A DNA stretch of 64,000 bases from Cloeon dipterum. Lineage: Eukaryota > Arthropoda > Insecta > Ephemeroptera > Baetidae. The notes below the pieces were generated by a model that was not told the DNA's origin, searched no databases, and saw only the letters and a list, made by a program, of their open reading frames with translations. Positions 1 through 10,907 of the stretch are shown here, piece by piece. Both the position numbers and the translations under genes were made by a program. Numbering within the stretch: position 1 is the stretch's first letter; every line of letters begins with the position of its first letter. The stretch lies in contig NC_088788.1 in NCBI RefSeq assembly GCF_949628265.1, forward strand, positions 20,756,335 to 20,820,334. The letters run 5' to 3'.

Positions 1-346
1 CACTGTTTGACGCTAATAGCTTTTATTCTTTAGGCCGCGCACCTGGCCTGCCCCGCGAGGAAAGCTTGAATGGAGCGACTCTGACCCACATTAGAAGTTT
101 GTTTTGACCGTGGTCGGAGGAGGAATGCGTTAAAAGTGCTCCGCCTCCTCCAAGGCGCGCACTTCATTATCGTCGTTTAAAAAGCTGCAGTTTGATTCTA
201 ATTAAGGGGTTGATTCAACTACCGAAATTAATTACCGCGCGCACCCCGCCAGCAAGAGGCAGCGGGGGGAGGAATGGAGGGAGGGGTGGCACCCCTGCGC
301 GTCCCCGATCGCCCCTTCCACCAGAGGCTGTCGGCGTCCCTGCGTT
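1..346. other. Upstream flank of the first gene
   Basis: No gene is supported here. The stretch is GC-rich in patches and ends at the TATA-like element of the first gene. Open frames on both strands in this part run through the promoter and 5' untranslated region and have no start-codon context or splice structure that would make them genes. Confidence 0.5.
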
Positions 347-386
347 TTTTAAATACAACAGGGTGCGTGACGGCCGAGTCACTCGC
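347..386 (+). promoter_or_regulatory. TATA plus initiator core promoter
   Basis: A TTTAAATA element at 348-355 lies about 30 bases upstream of a TCACTC initiator at 379-384, giving a predicted start near A381. This is the normal spacing for an arthropod TATA/Inr promoter. It would give a 5' leader of about 104 bases to the ATG at 485. Seen in sequence; transcription start not verified. Confidence 0.55.
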
Positions 387-484
387 TCTTCTGCTCTCGT
401 GTGCACCGCTTCGTGCCGCTCTCCCTCCGCATCTGTTCTCTCACGTGCACTTCGATTCGATTCGTGTACTGTGTCACACACGTC

Positions 485-1487
485 ATGGCAATTCCTGTGG
501 ATACGAACACCGAGCTGCTCGAGGAGCAGTACCGCCGCCTCGAAAGGATTCTCTACGAGTTGTACCTGGTTTTGAGGGCCCTGATGGAACCTCAAGTTCA
601 GACCCCGGCACTTCCAAACCATCAGGGATCACCAAGAGGTAGGTGTTTTAATTTTTTTTAAAATCAATTATCAAATAATTTGTTTGCATTAATTCCATTT
701 AAAATAAGTTTGTTATTATTTCCATTCAATTTATTTTTAATTTTTTTATTGTAAAAATTATCACCCTGGAATTTTCGCAAAAACCATTGCAATAGAAAAT
801 AGTCCAAATTTAAAGATTTTACTCTCATCCTCTGAATCATGAGAAAAGCCGAATGTTCGTCACATATTGGAAGTCAATCTAAATTAAAATCCTTTGTTTA
901 TGTTTTGTCCAGGTGGCTCAGGTGGCGGATCCCGTCGTAGCAGACGTCGACCTCATTCGTCCCGCGGTCGCCGTTTTTCTCCCAGTGGCTCAACCGGCTC
1001 CAACCAGCAGAGTGGCTCGCAGAACCCCCCGCCCCCGCCGCCTCCAACCTCTGGCAACCAAGCGGCCACCACTGTGCTCCTCAACCTTGCCAACCGCGGA
1101 CATCTGGGAAACCAACCCTTCCTCCAGAAGCAATCTTCACCGTGCACTAAAAACGTGGAGAGTTCAGTGGAGTGGGGAACAGTCGGATTTGAACTGAAAA
1201 ACATCGCTAACTCGATCAACGCCGGCGAAAAGAGCCAGGTACTGATTTGATTAAATTAACCTTTTTTATCGTTTTTAATTTCATTTGGTTGGCTTTGAAT
1301 TGTTCTTTAAAAAATCCCTTGAACGAGTCAATTTTTATCTAACTCATTTGCTTTCTATGTGTTACAGGGTCTTTCACCCCTCATGCCGAGTTCCCAAAAC
1401 AAGACTCCCTCCTCATCAGGGTCGAGCCTGAAATTGGTGACTCTCGCCCTGTCGCTCATGCTGAGCCGGAACTGGTCGTTGGACTGA
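485..1487 (+). CDS. Small three-exon gene, candidate BH3-only-like protein (199 aa)
   Basis: Coding exons are 485-638, 913-1238 and 1368-1487; introns are GT-AG (GTAGGT, GTACTG donors) and the phases (1, 0) join to a 600-base CDS. ATG 485 is the first ATG after the predicted start site and has GTCATGG context. Residues 1-35 form a charged, Leu-rich helix. V38-Q39-T40 in a PQVQTP setting resembles a dynein-light-chain (DYNLL) anchor. Residues 52-81 are Gly/Ser/Arg-rich and 90-96 are seven prolines. Residues 142-154 fit the BH3 spacing V-x3-L-x2-I-A-N-x-I-N, with Ala and Asn where Gly-Asp is usual. A short hydrophobic run, 181-192, lies near the C-terminus. That order matches vertebrate Bim/Bmf (known family architecture). 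The functional call is inference; the motifs are short and could be chance. The gene structure is much surer than the function. Confidence 0.72.
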
Positions 1488-1755
1488 ATCAGTTTTCAGA
1501 CAATCTGCGAATGTACATAAAAAGACTTATGGGGCGCTCAGCTGACACCGCAGTGTTCATGTTCCTCGGGGGAGGGAAATTTTGTAATTTAATATTTGTG
1601 AAACTCGCAACTGGTGGACCAGAATTAATTTTCTACATAATCTACCAAATCTTTTGATTAGGAATGTTAAAAATAGATTTTACATGTTCACTCGGTTCTT
1701 TCATGGTCTGATGTAACGCGAAAACGCCATTTCAACTACTTTGTACAAAGTTGCT

Positions 1756-1761
1756 ATTAAA
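1756..1761 (+). terminator. Polyadenylation signal ATTAAA
   Basis: ATTAAA lies about 270 bases after the stop of the first gene, followed by an AT-rich stretch. It is the best-placed signal seen for that transcript; other AT-rich candidates exist nearby. Confidence 0.35.
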
Positions 1762-2340
1762 TTTGTATGAAAAAAAATAATTGAGAGTAAATTATAATAT
1801 ATCGTGTGAAAAAATTTGCTGTTTTATTGACGCGTTAGTTTTCATGTCTAAAACCCCAACACTTTGACTGCATGTTATTTAATTATAAAATTTCGGAAGT
1901 GGTTTTTCTGCAAAATTTAAAACAATTTGAATAAGTTATATTTTCCCCTTTAATTGATTTTAACTTGTTGAATCTTCGAAATAGAGTGGATATTTAATGA
2001 CGAAAATTTAAATAATATAAAAATAAGTGCTAGGAAAATAATATAAATAAATTCCAACAAAGTTTTGCATTGTAATTTTATAAAATAGAAATAAACGCAC
2101 TAAGCGTACAAAAGGTACAAATATTACATGGTTTTAAGTTTACCACAGTTTGAAAGATTTTCTCTGAGTCATTGTTCTTGCAAGACATTTTTGCAAGTGG
2201 TATTTATCACTCAAATTTATTTATATCCGAGCACAATTTTTCAAACCATTTTAAATGACAAGGAACAAGGATCTGACCGATTCAAGCGTGGTTTTCACCC
2301 ACTTTCCACAGTTTATTAGTGGGTAAGAACTGTATATTCT

Positions 2341-2501
2341 TCACTTGCTCCTACTTGGCTTTCGGAGCGGAGAGGCATCATCGGCATTACCATCAAACAC
2401 AACCTCCTGGACCACTCTTGAAAGGAAAACAACCCATTTAGCACAACTACGATGGTCAAGAGGTAATATGACACTATCCTCAATTGCAAAATTAGCCACA
2501 G
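2341..2501 (-). CDS. Candidate terminal exon of an unrecognised - strand gene
   Basis: On the - strand a TATAG acceptor at about 2502-2506 is followed by 53 open codons ending in TGA (2343-2341). An AATAAA signal lies only 24 bases further on (2317-2312). The peptide has mixed, protein-like composition: an acidic/hydrophobic start, a central WVVFLSRVVQEVVF helix-like run, and a basic LRKPSRSK end. There is no ATG, so it would be a last exon entered in phase 1. No family is recognised and no convincing upstream exon was found between 2.5 and 10.9 kb. An open run of this length in moderately AT-rich DNA can occur by chance. Confidence 0.3.
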
Positions 2502-3273
2502 CTATACAACAGTTATTTTAAATAATATTTTTCACATATCGCTGGATTTTTTTCCGAAATTTCTTGGTTCATTTTTTTCTCTTTAGATTTTTATTTTGCG
2601 TAAAAATCGGGGGGGCCTGGGATTCTTCTGGTGGGTGTGTATTACTTGATTCCTATATCCGGTCATAAGGTTTTGAAAAACGAAACAGAGGTTTGAATGA
2701 AATTTGATGTTGTGTTAAGTCAAAATCCAGATGCCTGTGCATTTCGAATTCAACGTCATTTCTTTTTTACAACTAAGCGTATAAAAGATGAAAATCAAAT
2801 TTCAAGATAAAAATTCGCACTTTTATGATCGTGTGTCCATATTTTGCAGTAAAACACGGCACATTCGCGAGCAGACAACGTGCTATTATTTATGGTTATC
2901 TACCAGTATGAGTCTGCATCATGCAATTCGCAATTACAATAAAAGCGCAACTACTTCATAAAATCGGTGTCGCGCACTGCCAGTGGCAGAGTGTCAATTT
3001 TTATTATTCAGATTCGAAGGGACCGGGTGTGTTTTCGTCTCGCGTTTGATGACCGCGAGCGTAAAAACGACCGTAAAAATAAAGAGCGAGCACTTAGGAT
3101 AATGCACACAGCACGCGCACTTTACTGTCCACCGCTATTTTATCTTTTTAGGTGAATATATGGGCGAGTTGGAGCGAGCCGCTCGCATTCATAAGAAAAT
3201 TGAAATGTTATCCCGAACGGCCGGCAGTAGATGAATCAGAGGAAGTGTGCGACGGCGGCAGCGGTGCGGCCGA

Positions 3274-3287
3274 CATAAAATTTTATG
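3274..3287. repeat. Perfect 14-base palindrome
   Basis: CATAAAATTTTATG is fully self-complementary. Each arm carries CATAAA, a sequence compatible with posterior Hox-type binding, so it could be a dimeric site. Only the palindrome itself is seen. Confidence 0.4.
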
Positions 3288-5689
3288 CCTAGGGGCAGTA
3301 AAAATATTGAGTGGCAAGTGCTCCGCGAAGGAGAGGATTTTATTTAGAATTCAAGCAGCATGCAAAATCGAATCTCGGCTGATTGCGGATTGTTTACGAG
3401 GAGAGAGCAGAGAAAGATGCAGTTTTTATACTCGTCGCCGAGGGGTCAGCTTTGATGGTCAGGGGGATGAAATTTTCTCTTATCTACGGACAAATAGAGA
3501 GTTGCGAATCGCAGTAGCATCGGGGTCTTTTTAAACTCATTATTTTTTCACAAAATATGATCAAAAGGGGCTGACAAAACGATCAGGCCGTAAAGTAGAA
3601 TTTTGATACGCGCACACGCCAGTCGACGGCAGCTGGGATGAGACGCCGCTTTGTTTGAGCCAAAAGACTCCCCTGCCAGTCTAGTTTGCGGCGAATAAAG
3701 TATATTTTTCATTGGCACGAGCAGTCGATTTCGAAGTCATTAATGAAGCGTCAAGCAATCATCGGCATTTTTTGCTGCTGACAAAAAGTGGCGTGCTCAC
3801 TTTGTGTCGAATCACGCTCGGGCGGTGAGACGTGTGCGACTGTGTATTTGTGCAAATCAATTACATCTCTAGACTTATTGTGTTCGATCCGCGTGACAGC
3901 TTGCTTTCGGGTTAAACTGTAGCCAAACCATCATTACTGAAAAAGTGGTCGTAAATTAAATAAATATAAATAATTTTTACAAAATTTGAAGCTCATTCAA
4001 ATAATTTCAAAGTAGTCATTTTTACTAACAAATGTCAATCATATTTTGATGCCAAAAAATAAACTTAAAAAGTTTATATAAATATTTTTCTTGGTCCTCT
4101 CAGACCATTAGAGATATTGTTTTGTGTTCCAGACCGCAGGAGTTAGTTAGGCAATTTGTTAAGCAGCTGTGTAGCAAGCGGCTGCCTAGCCTCACTGTGT
4201 ACAACTGACCAATTAAACCTGCCAAACGCAATAAACATTATGCAAAATTTATGGATTTTGCATTACAAAGGTAAAAATCGGACAATGGCACGAAAACGAT
4301 GTTTTCATTCAACGCATTTTCACGCATAATGCAACAAGCGAGGTGACAAAATCGGAGTCATGCACCGTGACCACTTCATAATGGCACGCGGTCAGCAAAA
4401 AAGGCGACTTTCCTAAAAAAAAGCAAGCATGGAATTTGTCCATACACACAAACACGCGTTTTTTAGTCAAATAAGGGAGATGCTGTGTGGGGTCGAGTCA
4501 AATGTGTGATACCTTCTCCCCCAGGAGTCATTTATATCTACACACACGCGCGGCCGCCGCTGGTGTCAATGCGAGCTATAGGCCAGCCAGCAGCTTTTTT
4601 GCGTTGACTATTGAGGGTCCGAAACATGACAATAAATAACTAACAGCAGCTTGCTTGTGAAACATGGAAATATTTGCGTAAAATGCGTGCACGTGGCGAC
4701 GTAATGGCCGTGCGGCGGGCGGCGGAGGGCCATCGGGCCACCCTTAATGAGGCCGCCGGCACACGCTTAATTTGCGTCTCATTCAATAAACATGCGATTT
4801 GTTTGCGGCGTCCCCCGCACTTTTGATTTGATTTTTCGTCGTCCTCGGCAGGAATTCGAACCAGTTGATGCATCTGCCAAGCTGGGTTGGCGGCAAATCG
4901 AGCGGAATGCAGGATTTTTTCGTTTAATTTATTCGGCCGGCTGGCGTCGGAGGAATCTCTGCTTTATTGCGGCATAACGCTGATTTATATCCCTTCTGGC
5001 CGTACATGCAATGAACGGGGGTCGCTGCAATTTCTTACGTCGCTTTGATTAATGGCTTATTTGTGGACCTGCTTCTTGAATTTTGTTCGGTAGATTTAAT
5101 CTAGTTTATGGATTTTCTGTTTTAGGTCTCGCTTCCCGAAGCCAGAAACGCGAATGTCTACTGAGACGTGCAATCCGAACATTTAACTGAGTCGGCCAAA
5201 ACTAAGCTCATGAATTACAACCAGTATTTGAAGTCAACTTATTTAAAATAGTGATTAATGCACAGTTAAAAAGTTTTCAAATGCATTTCATCTGAAATTT
5301 GTAAGTCAGTGATTCGGTGAGTGCCTTCTTAAGAGTTTATTAAATAGTTTTGATTAAGTTAGATTTGATAAAAATTTGAGTCTCAATATTGCACGCCTAA
5401 TTAAAAAAATATGCTGATGAGATAAAGCCTTTGTTGCAATCTTTTTCAGATATAAAACACTAAATGTGCAGAACAATTTTAAATCTGTGATTTAAAATTG
5501 ACTTCTAAACCTTTTCTTAATTTTCTTATAATTTACAAATAAGCTAAAACCTTAACGGTACGCTTTTTGATGTTGCTTATTTGGTTAGAACCGTATTAAG
5601 GGTTTAAATACCAAAGGTAGATGATAATTTTAACCTTAAGGCTGCCATGTTACTAAGCAAGTGGTAAACAAAGAGCAGCTAGTGCATTG

Positions 5690-5867
5690 TGACGTCATCT
5701 CACTACTCACAATATAAGGGTGGAAAAACCAGGATATACGTCATCTGGTCCCGTGAATTGTTGAGACGCTGGTTTGATTTTTTGCCTGAGTTTTCTGACA
5801 AGTTAAATGTCCCCAAGACTTTCAGATTAATGGAAGTGTTGTGCTTTACTTGAATTACATGACGTCG
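5690..5867. promoter_or_regulatory. Cluster of CRE-like sites
   Basis: A perfect CRE palindrome TGACGTCA (5690-5697) is followed by TACGTCAT (5737-5744) and TGACGTCG (5860-5867). Three close matches in 178 bases of otherwise AT-rich DNA suggest a CREB/ATF-responsive element. No gene starts immediately beside it. Confidence 0.25.
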
Positions 5868-8701
5868 TATTGTCCGATATATAGTCAGAAGCAGCAGTTA
5901 GTTCTGAAAATTCCTACAGCAATCATGTAGATCATTTTATTTGCCAATTAACATTGATTAAAACCCAAAAATCTGAAATGAAGTCTTGTCATTTGGAACA
6001 GTTAAATTGCAGTTAAAAAATAAGACCATATCGGGTGAATACTTTGAAAGCAGTTGTTAAAAATTCATGACTGTCCAGTTCACAACATTATGAAAAACAA
6101 GAGTCCGACTGAATGAAAAGCCAATAACAATTAGATGCACATACAAAGATCGGACGCGCGGAGAGCGTAAAAAAGCCATCATGATTAATGTCCACAAGCC
6201 GGGGTCATTCTGCATGCAGGACCAAGCACACACATATCAAATTATCCGAAGCGTGCAAACAAGAGAGTGATCATGTGACGATGATTTGTTCGAACGCGCG
6301 CGCTCTCCATAAATACACTCGTCTCGATGCGCGTTTGTATCTCGTTGGATTGGTCACGCGGCGGCCCCTGCACTCGATTTGCTCCCTTATATGCAGTGGC
6401 CGTGCATAATTTTATGACTTATGGGCGGCCAGATGTGCGGTGACGAGACTGACCCCCAAAATCACATCATCGCCAGGTCAGCGGCGACGCTTTTTTCGTC
6501 CTTGTCCACCGCAAGTGCAAATGACGCAGACCAGCATCATCATCCCTCGTCAGCATCACCCCTGTGCAATTTTTACCCCACGGCCGGGCGGCTTTAAATG
6601 GCCGATGTGTTTGCAGGTGTGTGCAGTCGGAATGGCAACAGATGCTGGCTCGAGTTGTTTTTTGATCCCGTAAGAGGATTACGATATGAATATGTACTCA
6701 CCGCGAGTCCGTGCGTTTTGTTCTCGATTAATAAACTTCCGCGAACTCGCCCCCTCAATGCCAATGTTGCCGCTCGGCTGGCTGATGTGAAACCCGCCCG
6801 GGTCATCTCGCTTTTTTACCTCCTGCGTTTACGCCTAATTATTACGAATATTGACGGCCGCCACAATAGGTGCAGCATGCAAATCGCATCATCGTCATTA
6901 TGTGATTACACCGCGTCGACGTTTTTTATTCATTGAGAGCGCAAAAAATCCCTGCTGCCTACTCTGAGCCAATTTTACCGGAAAATTTTAGTAAAAAATG
7001 CGTAATGAGGAGAAATGGCAGGGGTGCACGTGAGGGGATGTCATCGATGCATCAAAAAGAGCCACATTTCAGGTTTTACGTGGAAACTGTTCAAATATTT
7101 AGCAGCCAAAAAACTTCTTACTTTTTTCGCATGGTCTGTTGAACAAAATAATTTTCCTGTCGTATTATCATTGTTTGCTCAACAAGCCAATTACGGAAAG
7201 ATGAAAACAAGCCAACAAAGAAACCGTCCAAGTCACGTTCTGGCCATCCATCTCTCGCATTCAAAATAATGAAACAGCATGTCAAAAAATTACCTCCCAC
7301 CCGCATTGTTATTTCAAGAAGAGCAAAAAATAGGATGGTCAGAGTAAAAAGGAATCCGCTGCGTGGACCAAGATAAAGGAAACCCTGCAGGGACTATTAC
7401 AGCTGGAGGCCGGCCGCAGCCGATAAGTCGCGGCCGCACACAAATAATGCAAAATAATGCATCACCCCCTGTTGAATTTTGATCGAAACCTGCTCGCCGC
7501 GGCGAGGGGATGCGCGCTTATGCCGAGTTTATCAGTCTGCAAGTATGTGTGCATGTGAGTAAGCTTGTTTTCCGCAAAGTGGATGTTATCAAAGTGAATT
7601 TGATATTCTTATTAGGAGCAGGCAGACAGCCCCTCGCCAACAGCATCAAAGGAGGCAGCCGCCGTGCTGAGCAAACAATCACAGACTCTCTCCATGTTTC
7701 TTATTGAATGTAAACTGAGACGACAGCTGAGCCAATTTGCGAGGAGAAAAAATCTTTTTCAGTTGCACCCAAAGCAAACAACACTCTTTTACTGCAGAAA
7801 TGAAAAATGGACAGGCTTCTTTGAGGGGACGCTTGACGGCTAATTATGGCTTTTGGCGATTAATTGGGAATTTCCTCTGTACTTTTAATTTGCTAATGGT
7901 GATTCTGGGGGAAATTAATTTCCTGACACTTGATACTCACTTTAGGAGGCCAGTGGATTATTTTTCACTAAAAGAACCGAAAAATGGATTAAAAATATCG
8001 CAAGAGATTGGCCTTTACGCTTGCGTGCGTCTCAACGACTCTTTTCCTGTCGCTTTTTACAGCCAAAAAGCCTTTTTACCTGTCATATTTCACGAAAGGC
8101 TCGTAATTCTTTCGGCAATGACGCGCCGCGACGAGAGTGCCGCTTTGAGAAGAGCGAGAGTAATCATAAAAAAGATGTGCTCTTTGTTCGATTGAATAAC
8201 CTCTTGAGAAGTCAACAAGTCGCGAACAATGCGGCCGGCCTAATGCAGTTTGGTCATAAAGTCCGATTCGCAGGAAAAGGGAATTATTGTTGCTCTCTTT
8301 ATTTATCGCATCAGCAGACAGGGAGCGGGAGCGGAGGGAACAACAAAGGCCGGTAATGAATCCAAGGGCCACAATGAAATTTCATAAGTGGACGGAAACC
8401 GATCGGTTTGACCAAACGCTGGTCAATACGTATGAAATGAACAGCCGAGTACGCACTTCTGGGTACAAAAGTATATTATGCTTTGTGTCGCCGCCGACCG
8501 ATGATTTGTGACTACCTCTTTTCATGATTTATTTGTAACTAAGAGTTTTAGAATTTTTTCTTAAGAAACAGAATGAAAATTTTCCATCTGTATTACTTTT
8601 TGATTGAACATTTATTTTTTTGTTTTTAGAATGGACAATGTATTTGTGAATTTTTTGCATTGAAGGAATCATATGGGACAGCAGCTGTTTCAATCCCTCA
8701 G

Positions 8702-8722
8702 GTCTCATGTCTCATGTCTCAT
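8702..8722. repeat. Three tandem copies of GTCTCAT
   Basis: Three exact 7-base copies in tandem, in AT-rich intergenic DNA. A minor tandem repeat with no associated gene. Confidence 0.8.
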
Positions 8723-8807
8723 CAGTACCACATTACCTGCAAAATAAAATTCACACACTGCATTTTGTTAAAGCTTCGGAGAATTCTCTATCACCAGTCG
8801 TTGAACA

Positions 8808-8829
8808 CAATTGACTGCCAAGTCAATTG
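8808..8829. repeat. Inverted repeat, 8-base arms, 6-base loop
   Basis: CAATTGAC and GTCAATTG flank a 6-base spacer, which is a perfect stem-loop. Too short to call a microRNA precursor. Confidence 0.5.
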
Positions 8830-10868
8830 CTAGCATAAATAAAAAGAGATTGAGTGAAAATTCTGTTGTCACACACAAACATTCACTCTGAAAAAGTGAC
8901 ACACGCCAGAAAATTGCATATTGTCATTACAAGAAATAGCAAAATGTGGTATTTTATACTAGTGCTTCGTGGGTTAATAAAAAATACTACACAAACGTGC
9001 TAAAACTCATTTATTATATGTCACTTTGCAATCCATTAAAAATGCGTGGACTAAAAATGGTTTTTAAATTTGAGATATATTCAGATTCTGATGGGCCTCA
9101 TTCCATTTATGAGAATTATTTTGATCGTATCTGTGGATCATGAAAAAATTGTATTTAGCACGTGCTGCGTTTGGATTGCTATTTATTATGCTGATTTGTA
9201 CTTATTTATAGAATTGCTTTTAACCACGTCAATGAATTTTTATGAGATGACAACAATCGATCACATTCTACGCGCACATTCTGTTCTCCCCTTTCATTAT
9301 CAATTACTCTATCAGCTGGCAAATTAATCGGAGCAGCTTATTCCGCCAAATGGTCGGAAAAGTTGCAGTCGTGTCGGCAAACACGGCACAAAGGACGCGA
9401 AAAGCAATTGCAGCGTCAAAAATTAGTTTTGTTATCCGTCAACGGAATCAACCCTTTTGGCTAATCTGCTTTTAGTTAAACCGCTCGAGTGGCAAATATA
9501 CTTTTTCGAAATTTAAAGGCCGCACCGCGTATTAAAGGATTACCGCGGCGCAGATGCATTGATAGGCAGGCGAACGCATGGGGCAGGTCGACACGACTTT
9601 TGTCTTGTTCATTTGAATAAACTGATTACTGGTGCATGCAGAATGCTCTCGGTTTGATGAGTCCGCGCGGCACTTGACTCAGCAGATGTGCGCCCGAATC
9701 ATCCATCCACCCCCTTGCGCGTCTGATGCTATTTTTTGCGCCGGCCTTTTAATATCACTCACGAAATAATACAATCCGAGATTTATTGTGCGTGGCGTGT
9801 TTTATGTGCGCGATTTAAGGTATTGCCCAGCAGCCAATGAGTACCGCGAGATAAAAAGCGAGAAAGAGATTTCTTTTCTGTCTTTTTGCACGTTTTACGA
9901 TGAGAGCAGAAAGACGAGCGGCGGAGAGAGCAGTGCGGCCGTTCCGTTCGCGTATGCACATATATAATGATATAACAACAATGCCAAGCCCTCCTGCGCT
10001 CATTTCTAGGGAGGAATAGTATAAAAAAAGATATTGCACTCTGCCGAAGCAGGATCCTCGCTTTTATGCGCTGGTGCGAGAGCAAACAAAAACCGCTCTC
10101 GCACTGAATCAATGCAGATAAACTGGCGTGCGTGCATCTTTTACGACCATGCAGTGCGATTATTCAGATTATCGACGTGCGCCGTTTTACTGCCTGCTTT
10201 CTATATTAAATCGAAACGAGAAAAGAGATCGCCGAAATAATGTGACAATACCTAAACTATAAGACTGAACGCTGAACGCCATTCTCATTTAATTGCTGGC
10301 GTTAGACTTTTATTTCCTTAAATGTATCACAACATTTACATGTCATTTCTAATGGTCTAATTAAGAAATCTCGTGTGCCCTTCCTTAATTATCATAAAAT
10401 TTTGTGGCTTTTATAGAGGATGTTTATTTTTTAATGAAATGTCCCTTTGTTCAATGAAATGACAAATCAACTCAACAGTGGGTAAAAGAAAAAAATACGA
10501 CCAATTAAAATCTAGAATATACCATTTACCCACAAATATGCACAGCTTGACGTTTTTTGTGGCTAATTTCAGTTTTTGTGTCACACATCCTACTAAACGT
10601 TGTATGGCTTTGAGAGAATTCTCCACGTCAATGAATCAATCATTAAGAATGTTGGGAAAATAACGGTGCCTTCTGCGAAAGGGCAGACATCAACATGACA
10701 TTGTAATAGGGAGACAAAAATAATACATAATTCAGCAGGTGGAGTGCTTCCCGCTTACACGCAAAAACTTTTAGGAGCAGATTAGCTGTGATTTAATTTT
10801 TGGTCTATGTTTTAAAAATATATATTAATAGCATTCCTGAACCCACAGTATAATCTCATATAGCTCTG

Positions 10869-10874
10869 TTTAAT
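10869..10874 (-). terminator. Polyadenylation signal ATTAAA (- strand)
   Basis: On the - strand ATTAAA lies about 34 bases after the TAG stop of the coiled-coil gene. This is the nearest such signal seen. Confidence 0.35.
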
Positions 10875-10907
10875 TTGGTACTCACAATGCTCTTGAATCT
10901 ACTGATG

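Larger units (their letters stand above)
2502..10868. other. Gene-poor intergenic DNA with CpG-rich blocks
   Basis: No gene is supported. AT-rich stretches (for example 3940-4130, 5200-5640, 8520-9300, 10240-10860) alternate with CpG-rich blocks (roughly 2950-3520, 4540-4980, 6150-6900, 7370-8510, 9330-10240). The CpG-rich blocks hold many open frames on both strands because stop codons are rarer there. Their peptides are low in structure and none has splice sites or start context. Regulatory DNA for the flanking genes is the simplest reading. Confidence 0.5.

Noticed and set aside
4845..4865. GGTTCGAATTCC on the - strand, like a tRNA B box
   Set aside because: The flanking bases do not form a T-stem or acceptor stem, and no A box lies upstream.
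6188..8511. Numerous 60-150 codon frames on both strands
   Set aside because: They lie in CpG-rich DNA where stops are rare, overlap on opposite strands, and lack splice sites or protein-like composition.
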